This document shows, piece after piece, positions 55,594 through 64,000 of a DNA stretch of 64,000 nt (positions are counted from its first letter, which is position 1; each line of letters begins with the position of its first letter). The DNA is from Actinomycetota bacterium. GTDB taxonomy: Bacteria > Actinomycetota > Actinomycetes > Nanopelagicales > Nanopelagicaceae. The notes below the pieces were generated by a model. That model was not told the origin of the DNA and ran no database searches. It was given only the letters and a program-made list of their open reading frames with translations. Location of the stretch: contig WLJX01000001.1 of NCBI GenBank assembly GCA_009701575.1, positions 1 to 64,000 of the forward strand. Reading direction: 5' to 3'. Both the position numbers and the translations under genes were made by a program.

Positions 55594-56525
55594 TGGTTTC
55601 CATCCTTTCGATGTGCGTAACCAACGGCTTCTCGTAATGAATCAAAGCCATGAGCGATCAATTGCGTCTGTAACTCCTCTTTAATCTTAATCACCGCGGT
55701 TGGGTTACCAAATGTTGCGGTTCCTACTGAAACTGCTGAAGCTCCAGCAAGAATTAATTCGAAGGCGTCTCGGCCAGATGCGACTCCCCCCATTCCGAGG
55801 ATTTTTACATTTGGTAGCGCTTCATGAACTTGATAAATCGCCCTTACCGCAACTGGTCTAATCGCAGGTCCTGATAGCCCACCAGTCTTTCCGGCTAATT
55901 TAGGGCGCATCGTATTTGTATCTATAACCATTCCAAGAACGGTATTAATTAACGCAAGTGCATCCGCTCCTGCAGCAACAACCTCTTCGGCTATTTCAAC
56001 AATGCTCGTAACATCCGGTGTTAACTTCGCGATGATTGGGAGTTCACCACCGATATTTCTACGTACGGCTTCAATCGCTGCCCGCGCTGTTGCTGGTTGG
56101 CAAGCGAATACTTGACCGCGGTTTTCAACATTCGGGCACGAGATGTTTACTTCCAAAGCCGATATGCCTTGCACAGCGCGCAACTTTCGAGCGAGGACCG
56201 CATAATCTTCAACGCTCTCACCAGCGATACTCACAACTATTCGTGCGCCTTGATCGCGAAGCCAGGAAATATCTTTCTCTAAAAATAAATCAATTCCTGG
56301 TCCTTGCAAACCAATCGAATTAAGCATGCCACTTGGAGTTTCTGCCATTCTGGGCGTAGCTCTTCCAGATCTCGCCTTAAGCATTATTGACTTCGTTACT
56401 ACCGCACCAAGTTCAGTAAGGTCGAAGAATTGAGCCAACTCTTTTCCAGATCCTGCGCAGCCACTTGCGGTAAATATCGGATTCTCGAACTCAGCCTGCC
56501 CCAAACTTGTGCGAAAATTAAACAT
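55590..56525 (-). CDS. pyrD: Dihydroorotate dehydrogenase, class 1B catalytic subunit
   Basis: Oxidises dihydroorotate to orotate. The 311-residue FMN enzyme has the class 1 active-site cysteine in LEVNISCPNVENRGQVFACQP and lacks the membrane-targeting N-terminal helix of class 2. With PyrK it forms the NAD-dependent PyrD-PyrK complex. The start ATG at 56525 overlaps the pyrK stop by one base (TGATG); a TTG one codon earlier is possible. Confidence 0.95.
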   Translation of the reverse strand: MFNFRTSLGQAEFENPIFTASGCAGSGKELAQFFDLTELGAVVTKSIMLKARSGRATPRMAETPSGMLNSIGLQGPGIDLFLEKDISWLRDQGARIVVSIAGESVEDYAVLARKLRAVQGISALEVNISCPNVENRGQVFACQPATARAAIEAVRRNIGGELPIIAKLTPDVTSIVEIAEEVVAAGADALALINTVLGMVIDTNTMRPKLAGKTGGLSGPAIRPVAVRAIYQVHEALPNVKILGMGGVASGRDAFELILAGASAVSVGTATFGNPTAVIKIKEELQTQLIAHGFDSLREAVGYAHRKDGNQ

Positions 56526-57382
56526 CAATTTGCTCCCCAGGTTCCCTCAGGGATTTGACGCTTTGAATTCCAGATCACGCTAGAACCATCAACAACAGGT
56601 CCATCGATGCATGAGCGCAACATTCTAATTTCGCCATCTTCACCTCTGATAGGCAAAACACAAGTCATGCAAACACCAATTCCACAGGCCATAGATTCCT
56701 CAACAGCACACTGGTGAACTACTCCCAAATCTGTTGCAATCTGATTTATCGCTTCCAGCATTCCCATCGGACCACAGGAATAAATTATGTCTATCTGATT
56801 TGTTTCGATAATTCCGGGAAGCACATCAGTCACTTTCCCGGTGATTCCAGTCGTTCCATCCTCAGTGGTGATCGTCAGGCTACTAACAGAGCGCTTCCCA
56901 TCTAGCGGCGCGTAGATTTTCATCGCAGTACTTGCGCCCAAAACCATATCAACTCGACATCCTCGGTTCTTTAAAACTTCAGAGAGACCAAATAGCGGCG
57001 CGCTTCCATAACCACCACCGACAAGAAGTGCACGAATAGGTTCTGTTGGTATACCAAATGCGGTTCCAAGTGGTGCAATTAAATCAACCTTAAACCCAAC
57101 ACTTTGATTCGTGAGCCAGGTACTTCCAGCGCCATGTGGTGCAACAACAATCTCAAGAAGTCCACCATTGGTACCACGATCAAAAGCTCGATAAATGGCG
57201 AAAGCTCGGCGTAAAACCATCGAACTACTTTCGCCGCCCACTGCAATTGCAACAAAGTTTCCTGGCTTTGCAAATTTCGCCAACTCGCCTACTGCAAAAA
57301 CAATATGGTGGTAGGCACCCACCTTCTTATTGCTGACAATTTCTGCCATGACCTGGCTCGCGTTCTTATTTATCCCCATCAT
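56525..57382 (-). CDS. pyrK: Dihydroorotate dehydrogenase electron-transfer subunit PyrK
   Basis: FAD and [2Fe-2S] subunit passing electrons from PyrD to NAD. The 285-residue chain has an FAD-binding beta-barrel ([23 protein letters not shown]), an NAD-binding [12 protein letters not shown] and the cluster cysteines in [16 protein letters not shown] and SCIDGP. I use the ATG at 57382, which gives the ATGA overlap with carB; ATGs at 57400 and 57379 are alternatives. Confidence 0.92.
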   Translation of the reverse strand: MMGINKNASQVMAEIVSNKKVGAYHHIVFAVGELAKFAKPGNFVAIAVGGESSSMVLRRAFAIYRAFDRGTNGGLLEIVVAPHGAGSTWLTNQSVGFKVDLIAPLGTAFGIPTEPIRALLVGGGYGSAPLFGLSEVLKNRGCRVDMVLGASTAMKIYAPLDGKRSVSSLTITTEDGTTGITGKVTDVLPGIIETNQIDIIYSCGPMGMLEAINQIATDLGVVHQCAVEESMACGIGVCMTCVLPIRGEDGEIRMLRSCIDGPVVDGSSVIWNSKRQIPEGTWGAN

Positions 57383-60300
57383 TCGCTTGTTGCCAGCCAT
57401 TCTTGGATGGAATTAATACCAAAACTCTTACCTTGTAAATCAGAAATTCCAGCAACTGCTGCTTTAAATCCCGCAATCGTCGTTATGCATGGAACTCCCC
57501 GTTGGATAGCAGCGGTTCGAATCATCCAACCATCGAATCTGGTCCCTCGACCTAGCGGCGTATTTATAACTAAACCAACCACGCCTTCGGTTATCAAATC
57601 GACCGCGGTTAATTCGCCATTTGCTCCACGCCCCTGTGAATGCTTGCGAACAAGTTCAGAGCTGACACCACTTTCCGAAAGATATTGATGTGTGCCTTGA
57701 GTCGTAAACAACTTGAAACCTAATTGCGAAAGTGTTCGCGCTGGTTCAAGGGCTGATTTTTTATCTCTCTCGGATAGCGAGAGGAATACTGAGCCTGATA
57801 ACGGCAACGCCCCAAAGGCTGCAGTCTGACTTTTCGCATATGCCTCACCGAAAGTTTTGGCGATCCCCATCACTTCACCTGTTGACCGCATTTCTGGTCC
57901 TAGAACAGAATCAACTCCAGTTCCATCATTTCTTCGGAATCTATTCCACGGGAGAACTGCTTCTTTTACAGAAATACCTTTTGGTACACCATCGCCCGAA
58001 GCCGGCAATAACCCAAGCCCTCGGAGATCTGAAATCTTTTTCCCGGTAGCGATAAGTGCGGCGCACTTTGCCAGTGGATTTCCTGTTGCCTTACTTACAA
58101 ATGGCACAGTTCTTGAAGCGCGTGGATTGGCCTCTAAGACGAACAACTTCTCAATATCGCTAGAATTATTGACAACTGCGAATTGAATATTAATAAGGCC
58201 ACGAACGCCAATGCCACGGGCAAGTTTTTCAGTCGCACTGCGTATCTCTTGACGTAGCGCACTTCCGATTGAGTAGCTTGGTAAGACACACGCCGAATCA
58301 CCTGAATGCACGCCTGCTTCTTCTATATGTTCCATAACTCCTGCAAGATACAACTCTTCGCCATCGAATAACGCGTCAACATCTATTTCAATTGCATCAT
58401 CCAAAAACTTATCAATCAAAACTGGATGGTTCGGAGTTATCTCTGTTGCCTTCTGGATAAAGCCCGCTAGTGACTCATCGTCGTAGACGATTTCCATTCC
58501 ACGACCACCTAGAACGAAAGAAGGTCTAACAAGTACTGGGTAAGTGATTCGATGAGCGATTGCAACTGCTTCTTCGAAAGTATCTGCCATCCCGAAAGTT
58601 GGTGCATCTAGCGAATTAACTTCTAATAGCTCACCGAATTGGCCGCGATCCTCCGCCAAATCAATAGCATCTGGTGAGGTTCCCAAAATGGTTACACCTG
58701 CATCTTGAAGACCACGTGCTAATCCAAGCGGAGTCTGCCCACCAAGCTGAGCAATAACGCCAATAACTGGGCCGGCAAGTTCTTCTGCATAAATAACCTC
58801 TAGAACATCTTCGAGAGTTAGCGGTTCGAAGTAAAGACGATCTGAAGTGTCGTAATCTGTTGAAACAGTTTCTGGATTGCAATTAATCATAATTGTTTCA
58901 AAACCGGCCTCTTTGAGGGCGAATGCTGCATGCACACACGAATAATCGAACTCAACGCCTTGACCAATGCGATTTGGCCCACTGCCTAAAATAATAACTG
59001 CTGGTTTCGTTCGAGGGATTACTTCGCTCTCTAAATCATAACTTGAATAGTGATATGGGGTATGAGCCTCAAATTCGGCGGCACATGTGTCAACCGTCTT
59101 AAAAACCGGGCGCAATCCAATTCGATGTCTCGTAGCTGTGATATCAATTCGGCTTTGACCAGTTAACTCAGAAATTTGGGTGTCGGAGAAACCATTGCTC
59201 TTTGCAATTCGAAGCAAATCATCGGGCAGCGAAGCCGCACTTTTAATCTGTTGCGCAATCTCATTGATGGCCACAATTTGCGCTAAGAACCAGGGATCAA
59301 CTTTCGTCGCCGAAAATACTTCTTCAACACTGGCTCCAAGGTAAAGTCCAAGTTGGATCTGTTGTAACCGGTGCTCAGTTGGAATCGCCATTGCAGAAAG
59401 CAGATAATCTTTTGTTACGCCAGCTGTATTCCAATGAAAACTCGTTCCCTTTTTCTCTACCGACCTCAACGCTTTCTGTAAGGCTTCTGGGAATGAACGG
59501 CCAATTGCCATCGCTTCTCCGACGCTCTTCATGGTCGTGGTTAATTTAGTATCCGCTTCAGGGAATTTCTCAAATGCAAATCTAGGAACTTTCACAACAA
59601 TGTAGTCCAATGTCGGTTCAAAAGAGGCAGGCGTCGATTTTGTAATATCGTTTTGGATCTCATCGAGCGCATAGCCGATCGCCAACTTTGTAGCAATCTT
59701 TGCGATTGGAAATCCTGTTGCCTTAGAAGCCAAGGCGGAAGATCTTGATACCCGTGGATTCATCTCAATTACAATGATTCGTCCATCCGCAGGGTTAACT
59801 GCGAATTGAATATTGCAACCACCTGTCGCAACACCAACCTCGCGAATAATTTTGATTGAAAGATCGCGAAGTTTTTGATACTCAACATCAGTCAAAGTAA
59901 GCGCTGGAGCAACGGTGATTGAGTCTCCCGTGTGAACTCCCATTGGGTCGATATTTTCAATACTGCAAACTATTACAACGTTGTCCTTATGATCGCGCAT
60001 AACTTCTAATTCAAATTCTTTCCAACCAATGATGGACTCTTCAAGAAGCACTTCCGTAGTTGGGCTGTGCCGCAAGCCAGCGCCGGCAATTAGTTCTAAA
60101 TCATTCTGATTGTATGCAATACCCGACCCAAGACCGCCCATAGTGAATGAAGGCCTAACGACTACTGGATAGTTTAAAATATGAGCACCGGCGATACATT
60201 CGCTCATGGCGTGACAAATAATGGACTTCGCGGATGAACCACCGATTTTTTCTACTATCGTCTTAAATACTTCACGGTCCTCTCCCCGCTTGATGGCAGG

Positions 60301-60660
60301 AATATCAGCACCAATTAATCTCACACCTAATCGTTCCAATGAACCGCGCTCGTAAAGTTCCATTGCTGCATTTAAGGCAGTCTGCCCGCCAAGGGTTGCA
60401 AGGATTGCATCTGGCTTCTCTTTGATAATAATCTGCTCAATGATCTCAGGAGTTATCGGTTCAATATAAGTCGCATCTGCAAACTCTGGATCTGTCATGA
60501 TTGTTGCCGGATTCGAGTTAATCAAAATCACTCTGATCCCTTCACTTCGAAGAACGCGACAGGCCTGGGTGCCGGAATAGTCGAATTCACATGCCTGACC
60601 AATAACTATCGGCCCACTGCCAATTACAAGAACGCTCTTAATTGATTGATCTTTAGGCAT
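57379..60660 (-). CDS. carB: Carbamoyl-phosphate synthase large subunit
   Basis: Makes carbamoyl phosphate from bicarbonate, ammonia and two ATP. The 1093-residue protein has two homologous ATP-grasp halves: the carboxyphosphate domain ([22 protein letters not shown], residues about 1-400) and the carbamoyl phosphate domain ([21 protein letters not shown] onward, 550-930). The C-terminal MGS-like allosteric domain carries [36 protein letters not shown]. The start ATG at 60660 gives the canonical [17 protein letters not shown] and an 8-nt overlap with carA; ATG at 60675 is less likely. Confidence 0.97.
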   Translation of the reverse strand: MPKDQSIKSVLVIGSGPIVIGQACEFDYSGTQACRVLRSEGIRVILINSNPATIMTDPEFADATYIEPITPEIIEQIIIKEKPDAILATLGGQTALNAAMELYERGSLERLGVRLIGADIPAIKRGEDREVFKTIVEKIGGSSAKSIICHAMSECIAGAHILNYPVVVRPSFTMGGLGSGIAYNQNDLELIAGAGLRHSPTTEVLLEESIIGWKEFELEVMRDHKDNVVIVCSIENIDPMGVHTGDSITVAPALTLTDVEYQKLRDLSIKIIREVGVATGGCNIQFAVNPADGRIIVIEMNPRVSRSSALASKATGFPIAKIATKLAIGYALDEIQNDITKSTPASFEPTLDYIVVKVPRFAFEKFPEADTKLTTTMKSVGEAMAIGRSFPEALQKALRSVEKKGTSFHWNTAGVTKDYLLSAMAIPTEHRLQQIQLGLYLGASVEEVFSATKVDPWFLAQIVAINEIAQQIKSAASLPDDLLRIAKSNGFSDTQISELTGQSRIDITATRHRIGLRPVFKTVDTCAAEFEAHTPYHYSSYDLESEVIPRTKPAVIILGSGPNRIGQGVEFDYSCVHAAFALKEAGFETIMINCNPETVSTDYDTSDRLYFEPLTLEDVLEVIYAEELAGPVIGVIAQLGGQTPLGLARGLQDAGVTILGTSPDAIDLAEDRGQFGELLEVNSLDAPTFGMADTFEEAVAIAHRITYPVLVRPSFVLGGRGMEIVYDDESLAGFIQKATEITPNHPVLIDKFLDDAIEIDVDALFDGEELYLAGVMEHIEEAGVHSGDSACVLPSYSIGSALRQEIRSATEKLARGIGVRGLINIQFAVVNNSSDIEKLFVLEANPRASRTVPFVSKATGNPLAKCAALIATGKKISDLRGLGLLPASGDGVPKGISVKEAVLPWNRFRRNDGTGVDSVLGPEMRSTGEVMGIAKTFGEAYAKSQTAAFGALPLSGSVFLSLSERDKKSALEPARTLSQLGFKLFTTQGTHQYLSESGVSSELVRKHSQGRGANGELTAVDLITEGVVGLVINTPLGRGTRFDGWMIRTAAIQRGVPCITTIAGFKAAVAGISDLQGKSFGINSIQEWLATSE

Positions 60661-61774
60661 TCGAAACCTTTGCATTCGTCATAAGAGTTACAAATTGATC
60701 AAAAAGATAATTTGCATCATGCGGTCCAGCCGCGGCTTCAGGGTGGTACTGAACGCTGAAGACCGGACTCTCCAATAGTTCGAGACCTTCAACTACCCCA
60801 TCATTTAAACAGATATGCGAAACAAAACCAGCACCATAAATAGTGTTGAAATTTCCCTCAACTGGTGCCGCAACAGCAAACCCGTGATTGTGTGCAGTTA
60901 TCTCAACAACTCCACTTCGGAGATTCTTAACTGGTTGATTAATTCCCCGATGACCGAAAGGTAATTTGTAGGTATCAAAACCGAGAGCGCGTCCGATTAT
61001 TTGGTGTCCGAAACAAATCCCAAAGAGTGGGATATGAGCCGCCATAATTTCCCGCACTAATGCAATCGCATCAACCATTGTCGCTGGATCTCCAGGACCA
61101 TTTGAAAGAAAGATCCCATCGGGCTTTAGCGCCATGATTTCTGTCATGCTTGAGGTCGCAGGCAAAACATGAACTTCGATAGCACGCTCTGACATCGACC
61201 TTGGGGTCGCCGCTTTAATTCCCAAATCCAAGGCAACGACAGTGAACTTCTTTTCACCAATCGCTGGGACTATATATTTTTCTAGCGTTGAGACGCTATC
61301 TGCTAGAAACGATCCGGCCATCTGCGGAGACTTACGCACTTTAATTATCATTTCTTCCCGGGTTAATTCGGTATTTGAGAAGATTCCTACTCGCATCGAT
61401 CCTAAATCTCTTAAATGCCGGGTAATTGCTCGCGTATCTAAACCTTTAATTCCTACAACGTTATTCGCGATCAAATCATCTTCAAGGGTCCGCTCTGAAC
61501 GCCAATTACTTACAACGGGTGAGGGATTTCTTACTACAAACCCACTTACCCAAATCTTCTTTGATTCCTCGTCACTCGAATTCATTCCTGTATTACCAAT
61601 ATGAGGAGCCGTCATGATGACTACCTGCTTGTGGTAGGAAGGATCAGTCAGTGTTTCTTGATAGCCCGTCATACCCGTTGAGAACACAGCCTCGCCGAAA
61701 GTTTCGCCCTCGCAAGCCCAACTTTCTCCCTCAAATACCGTTCCATCATCTAGAACGAGGAAAGCTTTGCTCAA
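60653..61774 (-). CDS. carA: Carbamoyl-phosphate synthase small subunit
   Basis: Glutaminase subunit that supplies ammonia to CarB. In the 373-residue protein the N-terminal half has [27 protein letters not shown]. The class I amidotransferase domain has ISNGPGDP-like [12 protein letters not shown], the nucleophile Cys in [17 protein letters not shown], and the His/Glu in [13 protein letters not shown]. It overlaps pyrC by 4 nt. Confidence 0.97.
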   Translation of the reverse strand: MSKAFLVLDDGTVFEGESWACEGETFGEAVFSTGMTGYQETLTDPSYHKQVVIMTAPHIGNTGMNSSDEESKKIWVSGFVVRNPSPVVSNWRSERTLEDDLIANNVVGIKGLDTRAITRHLRDLGSMRVGIFSNTELTREEMIIKVRKSPQMAGSFLADSVSTLEKYIVPAIGEKKFTVVALDLGIKAATPRSMSERAIEVHVLPATSSMTEIMALKPDGIFLSNGPGDPATMVDAIALVREIMAAHIPLFGICFGHQIIGRALGFDTYKLPFGHRGINQPVKNLRSGVVEITAHNHGFAVAAPVEGNFNTIYGAGFVSHICLNDGVVEGLELLESPVFSVQYHPEAAAGPHDANYLFDQFVTLMTNAKVSNA

Positions 61775-63063
61775 TTGCTTCCTCCATTCACAACTAGGCC
61801 ATTGTTAAGTACTTGCTTACCGTTTAAGAAGGTGTGGATTACTTGGCTAGGTAATTTCATGCCTTCAAACGGGGTGTTCTTACTCTTAGAGCTGAGTCTA
61901 TTGCGGTCAACAATCCACGTCTTATCCGTGTCAATGATTGTTAAATTCGCTTGTGCGCCCTTAATGATTTGATTTCCATGCTTGGAATAACCTGCGATTT
62001 TAGCCGGGGCAATAGACATCCGATCAACCAAATCAGACCAGTTCATCAAATTGCTCTCAACCATGGATTTAACCACGACCGAAAGTGCCGTTTCGAGTCC
62101 GACCATTCCAAAAGCTGCGCTCTGCCATTCACAATCTTTATCTTCAGTCGGATGAGGCGCGTGATCTGTGCCCACAATATCGATTGTCCCATCGGCTAAA
62201 CCATTGCGTAACGCTAGGACATCCTTTTCGGTGCGCAATGGTGGGTTCACTTTGAAGATTGGATCATAATTTTGTACTAATTCATCAGTGAGGAGTAAGT
62301 GGTGTGGCGTAACTTCAGCGGTGACGTTAATCCCCCGTGATTTTGCAAAGCGTACTAAGTCAACGCCACCTGCTGTTGTTAAATGACAGATATGAAGGCG
62401 GCTTCCTACATGTTCCGCCAGAAGAATATCTCGAGCGATAATCGCCTCTTCCGCTACCGCAGGCCAACCTGTAAGGCCAAGGCGGGCAGAAACGATTCCC
62501 TCGTTCATCTGCGACCCAACAGTTAGCGCAGGATCTTGTGCGTGTTGGGCAATAATTCCATTAAAAGTTTTGACATATTCGAGTGCTCGGCGCATTAACA
62601 ACGGATCCGAAACGCACTTTCCGTCATCACTAAAAATTCTCACCTTAGCTTTTGAATTTGCCATTGCCCCAAGTTCCGCAAGTGCTTCGCCTTTAAGACC
62701 TTGTGTCACGGCACCAATAGGGAAGACATCACATAAGCCTGCTTCTTGACCCAACCTATAAACCTGTTCAACTACTCCCGCTGTATCTGCAACTGGGAAA
62801 GTATTCGCCATTGCAGAGATTGCGGTGTAACCACCCTTTGCTGCTGCCGCACTTCCCGTGGCCACGGTCTCAGAATCTTCTCGACCAGGTTCGCGCAAAT
62901 GAGTATGCAAATCAACCAACCCAGGAATAAGCAAATTCTTTTTGGCATCGATAAATTCACCAACTTTTAACCCACTACCGATTTCGGAAATCACATCACC
63001 GTTAATAACTACATCAACGATATTTCCATCCAACATTCGGGCATTTCCAATTGTGAAATGCAT
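61771..63063 (-). CDS. pyrC: Dihydroorotase
   Basis: Cyclises carbamoyl aspartate to dihydroorotate. The 430-residue amidohydrolase is of the long (class I) type. Zinc ligands are in [50 protein letters not shown], and the catalytic aspartate in [13 protein letters not shown]. The ATG at 63063 directly follows the pyrB stop with no spacer. Confidence 0.96.
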   Translation of the reverse strand: MHFTIGNARMLDGNIVDVVINGDVISEIGSGLKVGEFIDAKKNLLIPGLVDLHTHLREPGREDSETVATGSAAAAKGGYTAISAMANTFPVADTAGVVEQVYRLGQEAGLCDVFPIGAVTQGLKGEALAELGAMANSKAKVRIFSDDGKCVSDPLLMRRALEYVKTFNGIIAQHAQDPALTVGSQMNEGIVSARLGLTGWPAVAEEAIIARDILLAEHVGSRLHICHLTTAGGVDLVRFAKSRGINVTAEVTPHHLLLTDELVQNYDPIFKVNPPLRTEKDVLALRNGLADGTIDIVGTDHAPHPTEDKDCEWQSAAFGMVGLETALSVVVKSMVESNLMNWSDLVDRMSIAPAKIAGYSKHGNQIIKGAQANLTIIDTDKTWIVDRNRLSSKSKNTPFEGMKLPSQVIHTFLNGKQVLNNGLVVNGGSN

Positions 63064-64000
63064 TTACGCACTCACCTCTCCGGCAAGTGCTGCCCCTCCA
63101 AGTAATTGATAAAGAACTGCCATCCGTACGAGAACACCATTCGAAACCTGTGCAAGTACCACTGACTGATGAGAGTCCGCGCTCTCTGCAGAAATTTCTA
63201 ACCCACGATTCATCGGACCGGGGTGCATAACTATTGCCTTGGACTTCAAAGAATTTAACCTAGCCAAATCTAAACCGTAACCTCGCGAATATTCTCGTTC
63301 CGATGGGAAGAATGAATCGGCCATGCGTTCTGATTGCACCCGAAGAACCATAAGTACATCTACTTTATTAATTACCGAATCGAGGTCATAACTAACATCT
63401 ACTTTCCAATCTGTAACACCTACTGGGATCAAAGTTGGTGGTGCGATAAGTGTTACGTGGGCTCCAAGTTTAGTTAGCAACAAGACGTTGCTACGGGCGA
63501 CCCGAGAATGGAGAATATCGCCAACAATTCCAACCTTTAAGCCGGCAAAACTCTCGCGAAACTCCGGAAACTTACTGCGGATTGTGTAGGCATCTAAAAG
63601 CGCTTGGGTCGGATGTTCATGGGTTCCATCACCCGCGTTGATTACCGACGCGCTTATCCAACCTGAATCTGCTAATCGTTGAGCAGCGCCCGAGGCACCA
63701 TGTCGAATGACTACTGCATCCGCGCCCATGGCTTGGAGAGTTTGCGCCGTGTCCTTAAGAGATTCACCCTTGCTAACGCTCGAACCTTTTGCTGAAAAAT
63801 TTATAACATCAGCAGATAACCGCTTTGCCGCGGATTCAAAGGAGATCCTTGTTCTAGTCGAATCTTCAAAGAAAAGATTTACAACTGTTCGCCCACGCAA
63901 GGTAGGGAGCTTCTTCATTGGTCCATCGGAAATCTTCGCTAATTCACTCGCGGTGTTCAATATCTCAAGCGCATCCGAAGCACTTAAATCGTTTATCGAG
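63064..64000 (-). CDS. pyrB: Aspartate carbamoyltransferase catalytic subunit, 5' end outside the window
   Basis: First committed step of pyrimidine synthesis. The visible part, about 311 residues, has the carbamoyl-phosphate loop [47 protein letters not shown] and [19 protein letters not shown]. The reading frame stays open to the window edge ([20 protein letters not shown]), which is the normal internal start of the family, so a few dozen residues and the start codon lie beyond position 64000. It is the most promoter-proximal gene of the pyr run that can be seen. Confidence 0.95.
   Translation of the reverse strand, partial: SINDLSASDALEILNTASELAKISDGPMKKLPTLRGRTVVNLFFEDSTRTRISFESAAKRLSADVINFSAKGSSVSKGESLKDTAQTLQAMGADAVVIRHGASGAAQRLADSGWISASVINAGDGTHEHPTQALLDAYTIRSKFPEFRESFAGLKVGIVGDILHSRVARSNVLLLTKLGAHVTLIAPPTLIPVGVTDWKVDVSYDLDSVINKVDVLMVLRVQSERMADSFFPSEREYSRGYGLDLARLNSLKSKAIVMHPGPMNRGLEISAESADSHQSVVLAQVSNGVLVRMAVLYQLLGGAALAGEVSA

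Overview
The window reads as a compact, AT-rich (low-GC for the phylum) actinobacterial chromosome. The phylum call rests on lineage markers seen here: mycothiol ligase MshC, the PafBC regulator pair, a GarA-type FHA protein, an mIHF-type nucleoid protein, an FtsR-type MerR regulator, the SCO1664/DUF3090/phosphatase trio, HelY, and gene orders that follow those I know from Mycobacterium and Streptomyces. Low GC, near-zero intergenic space, many 1-17 nt gene overlaps and almost no terminators suggest a streamlined free-living lineage such as the freshwater acI group (Nanopelagicales); that placement is inference.

Layout. 1-161: 3' part of a 5S rRNA with its terminator. 375-7271 (+): SSB-like protein, two small conserved proteins, tlyA, nadK, recN, pyrG, xerD. 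7272-8581 (-): an orphan parA with a ribbon-helix-helix-like partner, divergent from 8641-15174 (+): scpA, scpB, rluB, aroH-type chorismate mutase, tyrA, a cmk-der fusion and a CDP-alcohol phosphatidyltransferase. 15210-20962 (+): gcvH, garA, ftsR-type merR, bifunctional nuclease, second merR, gcvP. 20997-28055 (-): polyprenol-phosphate glycosyltransferase, 5'-3' exonuclease, helY, tatC, tatA, pafC, pafB. 28141-28674 (+): FKBP lipoprotein. 28681-36891 (-): trmI, HAD phosphatase, metH, mshC, and the SCO1664/DUF3090/histidine phosphatase trio. 36941-44625: mixed strands, with an aldo/keto reductase, M20 peptidase, tRNA-Leu, alcohol dehydrogenase, two membrane proteins, ung, an ABC ATPase and serB. 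44629-64000 (-): one long co-directional run, in transcription order pyrB (cut by the window edge), pyrC, carA, carB, pyrK, pyrD, pyrF, an mIHF-guanylate kinase fusion, rpoZ, coaBC, metK, priA, def, fmt, rsmB, rpe, hisE, hisG.

How the genes work together. The last block covers all of de novo UMP synthesis except the phosphoribosyltransferase, plus cofactor, one-carbon and translation-initiation functions. The 8.6-13 kb block joins condensin accessory factors with a ParA-like protein and aromatic amino-acid steps. The 15-21 kb block links glycine cleavage to GarA and two MerR regulators. No mobile element, prophage, CRISPR array or pseudogene was found, and no gene-free stretch exceeds about 245 bp.

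Most notable: (i) an in-frame fusion of the nucleoid protein mIHF to guanylate kinase; (ii) at least 14 genes whose start codon lies exactly 6-7 nt after a TANNNT -10 element, i.e. leaderless transcripts, several as back-to-back divergent pairs; (iii) the pupylation/proteasome genes are absent from their usual place between trmI and pafBC; (iv) a kinase-like / zinc protein / phosphatase trio beside mshC whose function is unknown to me.
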